From Amycolatopsis sp. GM8 (GTDB taxonomy: Bacteria; Actinomycetota; Actinomycetes; Mycobacteriales; Pseudonocardiaceae), in NCBI RefSeq assembly GCF_021653975.1, contig NZ_JAJKFK010000009.1:62001-126000 (forward strand): a stretch of 64,000 nucleotides of DNA, written 5' to 3'. Shown here piece after piece: positions 51,020-58,770 of this stretch. Position 1 is the first letter of the stretch. Each line of letters starts with the position of its first letter. The position numbers and the translations under genes were made by a program. Under the pieces are notes generated by a model that worked only from the letters and a program-made list of their open reading frames with translations, was not told the origin of the DNA and made no database searches.

Positions 51020-51960
51020 CCGGCGCGGGGCACGACCTCGACCGCGCCGTTGGCCGAGTTGCGGCGGAACAGCGCGTTGGAAATCCCGGACAGCTCGCGG
51101 GCCTTGACCGACCGGCCTTCGAGGACGACCTTCGTGCCCGCCGTGACGTACAGCCCGGCTTCCACCACCGAGTCGTCGCCGAGCGAGATGCCGACGCCGC
51201 CGTTGGCGCCGATCAGGCAGCGCTCGCCGAGTGAGACGACTTCCTTGCCGCCGCCGGAAAGCGTGCCCATGATCGACGCGCCGCCGCCGACGTCGGTGCC
51301 GTCGCCCACCACGACCCCGGCCGAGATCCGGCCCTCGACCATGGACGCGCCGAGCGTGCCGGCGTTGAAGTTGACGAAGCCCTCGTGCATCACGGTGGTG
51401 CCGTTCGCCAGGTGCGCGCCGAGGCGGACGCGGTCGGCGTCGCCGATGCGGACCCCGGCGGGCATGACGTAGTCGACCATCCGCGGGAACTTGTCCACGC
51501 TGTACACCGTGACCGCGCCCCGGCCGCGCAGCCGCAGGCGGGTGACCTCGAAGCTCTCGACCGGACACGGCCCGTGATTGGTCCAGACCACGTTGGCCAG
51601 CAGGCCGAAGATGCCGTCCAGGTTCTGTCCGTGCGGCCGGACCAGCCGGTGGGACAGCAGGTGCAGGCGCAGGTAGACGTCGTGCGCGTCGGCGGGCGCG
51701 TCGGCGAGGCGGGCGAAGCCCGTACGGACGGCGATCACCTCGACACCGCGGTCGTCGTCCGGGCCGAGCAGCGCGGCGGCGGCCTCACCGAGGGCGTCGA
51801 CGGCCTGGTCGTGGGAGAGCCGCTCCGTCCCGGTGGTGCCCGGCTCGCCCAGCTTGGGGTGCGGGAACCAGGTGTCCAGCACCGTGCCGTCGCCTGCGAC
51901 GGTCGCCAGCCCGACGCCGTGCGCGCCGGTGGTCTCGGGGTTCGGGGTCTCTTCGCTCAC
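50980..51960 (-). CDS. dapD: Tetrahydrodipicolinate N-succinyltransferase
   Basis: A 326-aa actinobacterial DapD. The C-terminal half is a left-handed beta-helix ([51 protein letters not shown]), with [10 protein letters not shown] at the active-site region. It succinylates tetrahydrodipicolinate in meso-diaminopimelate and lysine synthesis. GTG 51960. Its last 40 bp belong to unit 2 of the local repeat, so the C-terminal [12 protein letters not shown] was preserved through the rearrangement. Confidence 0.94.
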   Translation of the reverse strand: MSEETPNPETTGAHGVGLATVAGDGTVLDTWFPHPKLGEPGTTGTERLSHDQAVDALGEAAAALLGPDDDRGVEVIAVRTGFARLADAPADAHDVYLRLHLLSHRLVRPHGQNLDGIFGLLANVVWTNHGPCPVESFEVTRLRLRGRGAVTVYSVDKFPRMVDYVMPAGVRIGDADRVRLGAHLANGTTVMHEGFVNFNAGTLGASMVEGRISAGVVVGDGTDVGGGASIMGTLSGGGKEVVSLGERCLIGANGGVGISLGDDSVVEAGLYVTAGTKVVLEGRSVKARELSGISNALFRRNSANGAVEVVPRAGATVELNAALHAN

Positions 51961-51984
51961 GGCCCCACGGTAACCGACCGAGAG

Positions 51985-52413
51985 TCAGCTGGTCGCGACC
52001 TGGGTGTCGATGACCTGCTTGATGTCGCGGAGGCTGGTCGCGATCTCGCGCAATGCGGGTGAGCAGGGGTTTCCCGGGGTCGCGACCGTGTCGCAGTGCG
52101 GGCCGCGGTAGGCGGCGATCGCCTTGTCGAGCGAGTCGGCGAGGGTGTTCAGGTTCGGGTGCTTGGCGCCCGCCTGCTCGCGGATCATGCCGATGCTGCC
52201 GCCCAGCTCCGTCACATACTTCTGGCAGCCCCTCGGCGTCTGCTGTTCCGGAGCGGTGAAGCAGGTGTCGGCCGTGTACACACGCAGCTTTGTCGCGAGG
52301 GCCGCCGGGTCGGTCGCGACTCCGCCGCCTTTCGGCGTCGGCCCGGCTTCGCTGCCGCAGCCGGCCAGCATGAGTGCGAGAGCGAGGACGGTCATGGTCT
52401 TTCGCGTGCGCAC
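51985..52413 (-). CDS. Small secreted lipoprotein
   Basis: A 142-aa protein with a lipoprotein signal: basic start, hydrophobic helix and lipobox LMLAGC with Cys19. The mature part is helical and has five further cysteines (DTCFTAPEQ, RGCQKYV, PHCDTVATPGNPCS), suggesting disulfides outside the membrane. GTG 52413 is needed for the charged n-region. It is divergent from dapE across 35 bp and upstream of dapD. No family recognised. Confidence 0.78.
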   Translation of the reverse strand: MRTRKTMTVLALALMLAGCGSEAGPTPKGGGVATDPAALATKLRVYTADTCFTAPEQQTPRGCQKYVTELGGSIGMIREQAGAKHPNLNTLADSLDKAIAAYRGPHCDTVATPGNPCSPALREIATSLRDIKQVIDTQVATS

Positions 52414-52448
52414 GCTGACACCGTACGCGCACCGTCTAATGTCGGCGT

Positions 52449-53513
52449 ATGGCCCTCGACCTGCACGCCGACCCCGTCGATATCACCGCCGAACTCGTGG
52501 ACATCCAGAGTGTCTCGGGCGAGGAGGCAGTGATCGCCGACGCCGTGGCGGCGGCGCTCACCGGGCAGGCCGGGCATCTGGAGGTCGTCCGCAACGGCGA
52601 CACGGTGCTCGCCCGGACGAACCTCGGGCGCCCGTCTCGGGTGATCTTCGCGGGGCATCTGGACACCGTGCCGGTCAACGAGAACCTGCCGCTGCGCCGC
52701 GACGGCGACATTCTGCACGGGCTCGGCACGGTCGACATGAAGGGCGGCGACGCCGTTTTCCTCAGTCTCGCCGCGACGGTGCCGGAGCCGCGGCACGACG
52801 TGACTTTCGTCTTCTACGACTGCGAAGAGGTCGACGCGGCCCGGAACGGGCTGGGCCGGATCGAGCGTGAGCTGCCGGACTGGCTCCAAGCCGATCTCGC
52901 CGTCGTCGGCGAACCGTCCAATGCGGTCATCGAGGCCGGTTGCCAGGGCACCATGCGCGTCGAGCTGCGCACCGCGGGCCGGCGTGCCCACACGGCGCGG
53001 GCGTGGATGGGGGAGAACGCGATCCACGCGCTCGGGGAACCGATGCGGCGGCTGACCGCGTATGCCGCGCGTGAGGTCGAGATCGATGGGCTGCGCTATC
53101 GCGAGGGTTTGCAGGCCGTGCGGGTTTCGGGCGGGGTCGCGGGCAACGTGGTGCCGGACGAGGCGGTGCTCACGATCAACTTCCGGTTCGCGCCGGATCG
53201 CTCCGGGGAGCAGGCGGAGAAGCATCTGCGCGAGGTGTTCGACGGGTTCGAACTGTCTGTTGTGGACCTTTCGCCGGGAGCTCTGCCCGGCTTGTCCGCC
53301 CCCGCCGCGGCGGAACTCGTCCAGGCCGCCGGGGGCCAGGCGGCGGCGAAGCTGGGGTGGACGGACGTGGCCCGGTTCGCGGCGCTGGGCATGCCGGCGG
53401 TGAACTTCGGCCCCGGCGATCCGACCCTCGCGCACACCCGGGAGGAATTCGTTCACGCGGCGGAAATCAGGCGGGTGGCCGGTGTGCTGCGAGAGTTTCT
53501 GACGGGCCGCTAA
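52449..53513 (+). CDS. dapE: Succinyl-diaminopimelate desuccinylase
   Basis: A 354-aa M20 metallopeptidase. Zinc ligands are in [24 protein letters not shown] and [12 protein letters not shown], and the C-terminal histidine in [11 protein letters not shown]. It releases L,L-diaminopimelate. dapD is divergent nearby and dapC upstream, completing three consecutive steps. A TCTAAT -10-like box at 52435-52440 ends eight bases before ATG 52449 with no ribosome site, so the message is probably leaderless. Confidence 0.94.
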   Translation: MALDLHADPVDITAELVDIQSVSGEEAVIADAVAAALTGQAGHLEVVRNGDTVLARTNLGRPSRVIFAGHLDTVPVNENLPLRRDGDILHGLGTVDMKGGDAVFLSLAATVPEPRHDVTFVFYDCEEVDAARNGLGRIERELPDWLQADLAVVGEPSNAVIEAGCQGTMRVELRTAGRRAHTARAWMGENAIHALGEPMRRLTAYAAREVEIDGLRYREGLQAVRVSGGVAGNVVPDEAVLTINFRFAPDRSGEQAEKHLREVFDGFELSVVDLSPGALPGLSAPAAAELVQAAGGQAAAKLGWTDVARFAALGMPAVNFGPGDPTLAHTREEFVHAAEIRRVAGVLREFLTGR

Positions 53514-53523
53514 TCTGGCGGAG

Positions 53524-54297
53524 ATGATGGAAGAAACGGACGAGTACCCCGAACACCCGCGGGAGAAGCATCGCGGCCCGGTGGTGCTGCGCCGCGGCCG
53601 GCGGGAAGAAAGCAGTACCACCGACCAGCGGCTGCTCGACGCGCGTGGCCCGAGCGACTGGGTGCACACCGATCCGTGGCGGGTGCTGCGGATCCAGGCC
53701 GAATTCGTGGAGGGCTTCGGCGCGCTGGCCGAGGTCCCGCGTGCCGTGACCGTGTTCGGCTCGGCCCGGACCCCGCGTGAGCACCCCGACTACGAGCTGG
53801 GCCGCAAGATCGGCACCGCGCTCGCCCACGCCGGGTTCGCGTGCATCACGGGTGGTGGGCCGGGTTCGATGGAGGCGGTCAACCGCGGTGCGTCGGAGGC
53901 GGGCGGGCTGTCGATCGGGCTCGGCATCGAGCTGCCGTTCGAGCAGGGCCTGAACCCGTGGGTCGATCTCGGCGTGAACTTTCGCTATTTCTTCACCCGC
54001 AAAACGATGTTCATCAAATACGCGCAGGCGTTCATCTGCCTGCCCGGTGGTTTCGGCACCCTCGACGAACTGTTCGAGGCGCTCACGCTGGTCCAGACCA
54101 AAAAGGTGACCAAGTTCCCGGTCGTCCTGTTTGGACAGGATTATTGGGGCGGGCTGTACGACTGGGTGAAGAACACCGTCTGCGGTGAGGGCAAAATCGG
54201 CGAGAAGGACCTGGCCCTGCTGCACGTCACCGATGACATCGACGATGCGGTGCGGGTGGTGCAGGAATCGTACAAAGCTTGGGAGGACACTCACTAG
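53524..54297 (+). CDS. LOG-family protein (TIGR00730), copy 1
   Basis: A 257-aa Rossmann-fold protein of the LOG/YvdD family. ITGGGPGSMEAVNRGASEAG and the signature PGGFGTLDELFEAL bind the nucleotide phosphate. It has an N-terminal extension of about 60 residues (EHPREKHRGPVVLRRGRREE) absent from copy 2. LOG enzymes hydrolyse nucleoside 5'-monophosphates, notably cytokinin ribotides. A TAATCT box overlapping the dapE stop lies seven bases before ATG 53524. Same place as Rv1205. Confidence 0.9.
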   Translation: MMEETDEYPEHPREKHRGPVVLRRGRREESSTTDQRLLDARGPSDWVHTDPWRVLRIQAEFVEGFGALAEVPRAVTVFGSARTPREHPDYELGRKIGTALAHAGFACITGGGPGSMEAVNRGASEAGGLSIGLGIELPFEQGLNPWVDLGVNFRYFFTRKTMFIKYAQAFICLPGGFGTLDELFEALTLVQTKKVTKFPVVLFGQDYWGGLYDWVKNTVCGEGKIGEKDLALLHVTDDIDDAVRVVQESYKAWEDTH

Positions 54298-54866
54298 TGC
54301 GCCGGATCTGCGTGTTCTGTGGTTCGTCGACGGGCAACGATCCGGTTTACGCCGAGCAGGCCGCGGTGCTCGGAAAACTGCTCGCCGAGCGGGGCATCGG
54401 GCTCGTCTACGGTGGGGCGAGCGTCGGCATCATGGGTGTGGTCGCCGACGCGGTCCTCGCGGCGGGCGGCGAGGCGATCGGCGTGATCCCGGAGCATCTG
54501 GTGCGCGCCGAGGTCGCGCACCAGGGCCTGACGGAGTTGCACGTCACCGCGGACATGCACGAGCGAAAGGCCAAGATGGCCGAGCTCGCCGACGGTTTCC
54601 TCGCACTGCCGGGCGGCGCGGGCACGCTGGAGGAGCTGGCCGAAGTGTGGACCTGGGCCCAGCTCGGCCTGCACTCGAAGCCGCTCGGCCTGGTCGATGT
54701 CGCGGGCTACTACCAGCCGCTGCGGGAGTTCTTCGACCACATGGTGACCGAGGGCTTCCTGCGGCAGGAGTTCCGGGACCTGGTGTTCGTGGACTCGGAT
54801 CCGGTGGCACTGCTCGACGCCTTCGCGACGTACCAAGCGCCGAACATCGCGAAGTGGATCAAGTAG
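54297..54866 (+). CDS. LOG-family protein (TIGR00730), copy 2
   Basis: A 189-aa LOG protein of standard length. RRICVFCGSSTGNDPVY opens the fold, LVYGGASVGIMGVVADAVL and PGGAGTLEELAEVWTWAQLG form the nucleotide site. GTG 54297 reuses the last G of copy 1's TAG, so it is coupled. It is closer to plant-type LOG than copy 1. A GC hairpin follows its stop. Confidence 0.92.
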   Translation: MRRICVFCGSSTGNDPVYAEQAAVLGKLLAERGIGLVYGGASVGIMGVVADAVLAAGGEAIGVIPEHLVRAEVAHQGLTELHVTADMHERKAKMAELADGFLALPGGAGTLEELAEVWTWAQLGLHSKPLGLVDVAGYYQPLREFFDHMVTEGFLRQEFRDLVFVDSDPVALLDAFATYQAPNIAKWIK

Positions 54867-54882
54867 CGGCGCGAGCGCCGCT
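54865..54882 (+). terminator. GC hairpin at the end of the LOG pair
   Basis: AGCGGCG-CGAG-CGCCGCT is a perfect seven-base stem starting within the stop codon of the second LOG gene. No T-tract follows (CTAAAGGG), so it may be an actinobacterial I-type terminator or an mRNA-end stabiliser. Confidence 0.5.
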
Positions 54883-54969
54883 AAAGGGAAAGATCGCAAG
54901 ATGTCCTCGCCGGACGGGCAGGCTCCGAGATGGCCGGGCCCAAAGGGATCTCACCTTTTCAATGTGGTC

Positions 54970-55123
54970 GAGCTGGGTGGTCATCCCGTCGCCTGCGGTT
55001 TTGAATATCACTTTGAGGACCAGCCGCAAGTTTTGGTCGTTCGGCCGCACGGTCCGGCGCAGGTTGCGGCTGCTCCTCAAAGTGATCGTGCCGGTGTCAG
55101 GCGACGGGATGACCACCCAGCTC
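54970..55123. repeat. Long inverted repeat (hairpin element) in a 415-bp gene-free stretch
   Basis: Two perfect 26-bp arms (54970-54995 and 55098-55123, beginning GAGCTGGGTGGTCATCCC) enclose 102 bp with further nested arms: 13 bp ATCACTTTGAGGA (55007-55019 with 55074-55086) and 9 bp CAGCCGCAA (55021-55029 with 55064-55072). The whole can fold as one long hairpin on either strand. The 54867-55281 stretch has no supported gene; it holds this element and the 22-bp repeats. Confidence 0.85.
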
Positions 55124-55142
55124 TTTGGCGGCTTTGCCGCCC

Positions 55143-55230
55143 GCCCGCGCGAGTCCCCGGTTCCGTGTCCGCGAGTCCTGCCTTCCACGTGTGCGAGTTC
55201 CGCGTTCGGTGCGCATGAGTTCTGCGTTCC
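55143..55230. repeat. Four tandem 22-bp degenerate repeats
   Basis: Four head-to-tail units of exactly 22 bp (55143, 55165, 55187, 55209) share a core GCGAGTCC...TTCC or TGAGTTCTGCGTTCC. Only some positions are conserved, but the phase is strict. They lie beside the long hairpin, upstream of nothing obvious and downstream of the acyltransferase gene end. Confidence 0.75.
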
Positions 55231-55281
55231 CGGAGGCGAGCGTCGCGAGGAACGCGCAGCTGAGAACCGGGGCCCCGGCAC

Positions 55282-55986
55282 TCAAGCGGCTTCGCCGGGG
55301 CGTTTGTGGTACTTGTCCACGTACTCCAGCTCCGAAAGTTCCAGGATCTTGTACATGATCTCGTCGGTGATGGCGCGGCGGATGGCTGGCGAGTTCTCCA
55401 TCCCCTCGTACCGCGAGAAGTCCAGCGGCTCGCCGAACCGGACGCACACGTGGGCCGGGCGCGGGATGGTCTTCCCGATCGGCAGCATCTTCTCCGTCCC
55501 CGTCAACGCGACCGGCACCACCTTCGCGCCGGTCGCCAGGGCCAGTGCGCCGACACCGGTGTGCCCGCGGTGCACCCGGCCGTCGAGCGACCTGGTGCCC
55601 TCCGGGTAGATCCCGAACGCGTCACCGGCGTCGAGGACCTTGCGTGCCGCCTCCAGCGCCGCCAGGCCGGCAGCCGCGTTACCGCGTTCGACGGGGACGT
55701 AGTTCAGCGCCCGCAGGAACGCGGCGAACAGCCGGGCCCGCAGACCTCTGCCGGTGAAATACTCGGCCTTCCCCAGGAACGAAACGGGACGCGGCGCGAC
55801 GATCGGGATCAGGAACGTGTCCACCGCCGCTCGGTGGTTCGCCGCGAAGATGACGGGACCGGTCAGCGGCACCTTGCCGGCGCCGTGCACCTCCGGACGG
55901 TAGATCAGGCGTGCGAGCGGCGCCAGCACTCGCCGGATCAACAGCTGTAGCAAAGCTCCTCCAACTCTCTCCTCCCAGCATGACAC
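55282..55986 (-). CDS. 1-acyl-sn-glycerol-3-phosphate acyltransferase (PlsC type)
   Basis: A 234-aa membrane-associated acyltransferase. The H-x4-D motif is in NHRAAVDTF, the substrate motif in GIYPEGTRSLDGRVHRG, and PVALTGTEKMLP follows. It makes phosphatidic acid from lysophosphatidic acid. GTG 55986 gives the longest form; a TTG at 55953 lies just after a strong GGAGGA and may be the true start, giving 223 residues that begin at the first membrane helix. Confidence 0.88.
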   Translation of the reverse strand: MSCWEERVGGALLQLLIRRVLAPLARLIYRPEVHGAGKVPLTGPVIFAANHRAAVDTFLIPIVAPRPVSFLGKAEYFTGRGLRARLFAAFLRALNYVPVERGNAAAGLAALEAARKVLDAGDAFGIYPEGTRSLDGRVHRGHTGVGALALATGAKVVPVALTGTEKMLPIGKTIPRPAHVCVRFGEPLDFSRYEGMENSPAIRRAITDEIMYKILELSELEYVDKYHKRPGEAA

Positions 55987-56051
55987 CCCGGCCCCAGCCG
56001 TTCCAGGTGCGTATCCGCCGTCCGGCCGAGCGCTGGTGTCACAATCGTGGC

Positions 56052-56348
56052 GTGACGACCGCGCTGATCTACCTCGTAGTCATGGTGCTCGTGGCGGCGG
56101 TGGTGTTCCTGCTGGCCGCCGTCGTGTTCGGGCGCGGTGAAGAACTCGCACCCCTGCCGCCGGGCAGCTCGCCGACCCGGCTGCCGGTTCGCGACATCAC
56201 GGGCGAGGACGTGCAGGGCGTGAAGTTCCAGCTCGTCCTCCGCGGCTACAAGATGTCCGAAGTGGACTGGGTGGTGCGCAGGCTCGGCACCGAGATCGAC
56301 TCACTGCGGGCCCGGGTCGCGGAGCTGGAAAAAGAGTCTTCCAGATGA
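56052..56348 (+). CDS. DivIVA-domain membrane protein
   Basis: A 98-aa protein with one N-terminal membrane helix (ALIYLVVMVLVAAVVFLLAA) and a short DivIVA-type segment (FQLVLRGYKMSEVDWVVRRL) followed by a coiled coil (LRARVAELEKES). It holds the place of Rv1209 next to tag. A CACAAT box ends six bases before GTG 56052, so translation may be leaderless. It probably binds curved or polar membrane as part of the growth machinery. Confidence 0.85.
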   Translation: MTTALIYLVVMVLVAAVVFLLAAVVFGRGEELAPLPPGSSPTRLPVRDITGEDVQGVKFQLVLRGYKMSEVDWVVRRLGTEIDSLRARVAELEKESSR

Positions 56349-56800
56349 CGGACCTCGTCTTCTCCGTCGACATCGAGGCGCCCGCGGGCACGACCTGGCT
56401 GGCGCTCACCGACTGGGCCCGGGCGAACGAGTGGATCCTCGCCACCGACGTGCAGGTCATCGAGGGGGACGGGCGCAGCGTCGGCACCCGGTTGTCGGCG
56501 TTCACCGGGCTGCGCGGCCTCGGTTTCACGGACACCATGGAGATCACCGCCTGGGAGCCACCGGTCCGCTGCACGGTCCGGCACCTCGGCTCGTTCGTCC
56601 GCGGCAACGGTGCCTTCCACGTGCACGCGAAGGGCCCGCAGGCCTCGACGTTCGTCTGGTCGGAGAGCCTGGAGCTGCCGTTCGGCCCGTTCGGCCGGCT
56701 GAGCTGGCCGGTCACCCGGCCGATGCTCGCGCTCGGGTTCCGGCAGTCGCTGAAGAAGTTCGCGCAGTTCGCGGAGAACTACACGATCGGCGCGGTGTGA
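56345..56800 (+). CDS. SRPBCC (START/Bet v1-like) protein
   Basis: A 151-aa lipid/ligand-binding fold protein: VFSVDIEAPAGTTWLALTDW, EGDGRSVGTRLSAFTGL, DTMEITAWEPPVRCTVRH and a long C-terminal helix. It is coupled on both sides by 4-bp overlaps (ATGA at 56345, GTGA at 56797). The cavity ligand is unknown. Polyketide cyclase/dehydrase-like proteins of this kind are common in Actinobacteria. Confidence 0.85.
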   Translation: MTDLVFSVDIEAPAGTTWLALTDWARANEWILATDVQVIEGDGRSVGTRLSAFTGLRGLGFTDTMEITAWEPPVRCTVRHLGSFVRGNGAFHVHAKGPQASTFVWSESLELPFGPFGRLSWPVTRPMLALGFRQSLKKFAQFAENYTIGAV

Positions 56801-57363
56801 CCGCCGAGCGCGGCGAGGACGGCGTGGCCCGCTGCCCGTGGGGCAACACCGCGCCGGACTACACCGTCTACCACGACACGGAGTGGGGCGTGCGGCTCCA
56901 CGGCCGGGACGCGCTGTACGAGCGGTTGTGCCTGGAAGCGTTCCAATCCGGCCTGTCGTGGATCACGATCCTGCGCAAGCGCGAGGGATTCCGCCGCGCG
57001 TTCGCGGGGTTCGTGCCCGAGAAGGTCGCGAACTTCGGCGACGACGACATCGCGCGGCTGCTCGCCGACACCGCGATCATCCGCAACCGCGCGAAGATCC
57101 GGGCCGCGATCACCAACGCCCGCGCGGTCGCCGAACTCGACCGGCCACTCGACGAGCTGCTGTGGTCCTTCGCCCCCACGGACCCGCGGCCCCGCCCGCG
57201 AACCATGGCCGACGTCCCGGCGATCACCCCGGAATCGACGGCCATGGCCCGCGACCTGAAGAAACGCGGCTTCGCGTTCGTCGGCCCCACCACCTGCTAC
57301 GCGCTGATGCAGGCCACCGGCATGGTCGACGATCACCTCCAAGGCTGCTTCCGCGCGGCCTAG
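56797..57363 (+). CDS. tag: DNA-3-methyladenine glycosylase I
   Basis: A 188-aa Tag-type glycosylase. The zinc-binding N-terminus RCPWGNT with YHDTEWGVRLHGRD, and the C-terminal Cys/His pair in CYALMQATGMVDDHLQGC, are the hallmarks. It excises 3-methyladenine. GTG 56797 overlaps the upstream stop. It is the last gene of the DivIVA-SRPBCC-tag operon, corresponding to Rv1210. Confidence 0.94.
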   Translation: MTAERGEDGVARCPWGNTAPDYTVYHDTEWGVRLHGRDALYERLCLEAFQSGLSWITILRKREGFRRAFAGFVPEKVANFGDDDIARLLADTAIIRNRAKIRAAITNARAVAELDRPLDELLWSFAPTDPRPRPRTMADVPAITPESTAMARDLKKRGFAFVGPTTCYALMQATGMVDDHLQGCFRAA

Positions 57364-57401
57364 TTGTCGGTTCCAGACGGGCTTGCGTGGCGGTGCGAGT
57401 G

Positions 57402-57500
57402 GCGGAACCTGAGGCGGCCCCTGGCTCCGGGATCTCCTCCTCATGACTGCCAAGTCACCACGTCGGAGCTGTCCTCGCCAGGAACCACCTCAGAACCCGC
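57402..57500. repeat. Imperfect inverted repeat in the tag/enoyl-CoA hydratase gap
   Basis: A 23-bp arm at 57402-57424 (GCGGAACCTGAGGCGGCCCC...) is complementary at 17 positions to 57478-57500. Several mismatches would be G-U pairs in RNA from the minus strand. A smaller perfect stem AAGCGGC-TCC-GCCGCTT follows at 57527-57543. The 198-bp gap has no gene. Confidence 0.5.
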
Positions 57501-57561
57501 AGCGGCGCCAGCGGACGGCCCACAGCAAGCGGCTCCGCCGCTTCGAAAAGCGCGGCGGCGG

Positions 57562-58356
57562 CTACTTGCCCTGGAACACCGGCTTGCGCTTGGCGACGAA
57601 GGCTTCGACCGCCTCGCGGTGGTCCGCCGTCGCGCCGAGCACCGTCTGGGCGGCGTCCTCGACCAGCAGGGCGTCCTCGAGGCTGGAGTCCGCGGCCGCG
57701 TTCAGCACCTCCTTGATCTTCGCGTAGGTGACCGTCGGGCCGGCGGCGAGTTTCGCCGCGACCGTGTGCGCACGCTCCGCCAACTCCTCGTTCGGCACGA
57801 CCTCGCCGACCAGGCCGAGCTGCTTGGCCTCGTCCGCTTTGACGGTGCGTGCCAGCAGCATCAGCTCGGCGGCGCGGCCGTAGCCGACCAGCCGCTGCAG
57901 CGTCCACGACGCACCCGAGTCCGGCCCGAGCCCGACGTTGGCGAACGCCATCAGGAAGTTCGCCGACTCGGCGGCGATCCGCAGGTCCGCGGCGTAGGCG
58001 AAGGCCGCGCCGGCACCCGCGGCCGGGCCGTTGACGGCGGCGATCACCGGCTTCGGCGTGCTGACGATGGCCCGGACGATCGGGTTGTAGTGGTCCTGCA
58101 CGGTCTGCAGCGGCGTCGGGTCACCGGACTGCAGCAACCCGACGTGCTCCTTCAGGTCCTGGCCCGCGCAGAACGCCTTGCCCGCGCCGGTCAGTACGAT
58201 CGCCCGTACCTCGGGCGCTTCCGCGGCCTCCCGCAGTGCCGCGAGCAGACGCTCTTTCAGCTCCACGGTGAGCGAGTTGTAGGCGTTCGGCCGGTGCAGG
58301 GCCAGCGTGCGCACGCCGTCCGCGTCGGCGGTCAGCAGCACTTCCTCGGTGGTCAC
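57562..58356 (-). CDS. Enoyl-CoA hydratase/isomerase family protein
   Basis: A 264-aa crotonase. Oxyanion-hole segments are GAGKAFCAGQDLKEH and NGPAAGAGAAFAYAADLRI; the residues at the two catalytic positions read as LGPDSGASWTLQRLVG, closer to PaaG-type isomerases than to classical hydratase. GTG 58356 follows AGGAGG. It probably acts in fatty-acid or phenylacetate degradation. The exact reaction is not fixed. Confidence 0.88.
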   Translation of the reverse strand: MTTEEVLLTADADGVRTLALHRPNAYNSLTVELKERLLAALREAAEAPEVRAIVLTGAGKAFCAGQDLKEHVGLLQSGDPTPLQTVQDHYNPIVRAIVSTPKPVIAAVNGPAAGAGAAFAYAADLRIAAESANFLMAFANVGLGPDSGASWTLQRLVGYGRAAELMLLARTVKADEAKQLGLVGEVVPNEELAERAHTVAAKLAAGPTVTYAKIKEVLNAAADSSLEDALLVEDAAQTVLGATADHREAVEAFVAKRKPVFQGK

Positions 58357-58531
58357 TGGTTTCCTCCTGGTTCCTGGGCGCTCGGCGAGCCGCATACCAG
58401 CACCTATGCAAACACGAAAAGATCGGTCCGCGTACGCACGCCCGTGTTGATGAGGGAGAATGGCGTGCGACACCCGGTTGGCTCAGACATGCGCGACCCG
58501 GGCGCGCCGGTTGAGACGGAGGGAGCACGCT

Positions 58532-58699
58532 ATGGCGGCCATGAAGCCCCGGACCGGAGATGGTCCCCTCGAGGTGACTAAGGAGGGGCGGGGCCTCGTG
58601 ATGCGCGTGCCGCTCGAAGGGGGCGGGCGACTCGTCGTAGAGCTTTCGGCCGAGGAGGCCAAGGACCTGGGCGTCGCCCTGCAGGAGGCGACGAGCTGA
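58532..58699 (+). CDS. DUF3117 protein
   Basis: A 55-aa protein, MAAMKPRTGDGPLEVTKEGR onward, matching the highly conserved actinobacterial DUF3117 family (Rv1211-like) over its full length. ATG 58532 follows GGAGGGA. A strong terminator lies 19 bp after the stop, so it is probably a single, well-expressed transcript. Function unknown. Confidence 0.93.
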   Translation: MAAMKPRTGDGPLEVTKEGRGLVMRVPLEGGGRLVVELSAEEAKDLGVALQEATS

Positions 58700-58717
58700 C
58701 CTTGTTCGCTCCCTTCG

Positions 58718-58744
58718 CCGGCTGACAATCGTCAGCCGGTTTTT
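58718..58744 (+). terminator. Rho-independent terminator
   Basis: CCGGCTGAC-AATC-GTCAGCCGG (58718-58739) is a perfect nine-base stem with a four-base loop followed by five T residues. It ends the DUF3117 transcript, 26 bp before the aminopeptidase start. It is the clearest intrinsic terminator in the window. Confidence 0.93.
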
Positions 58745-58770
58745 CGCCGTCCCGTCCCGGAGGTCTTCCG

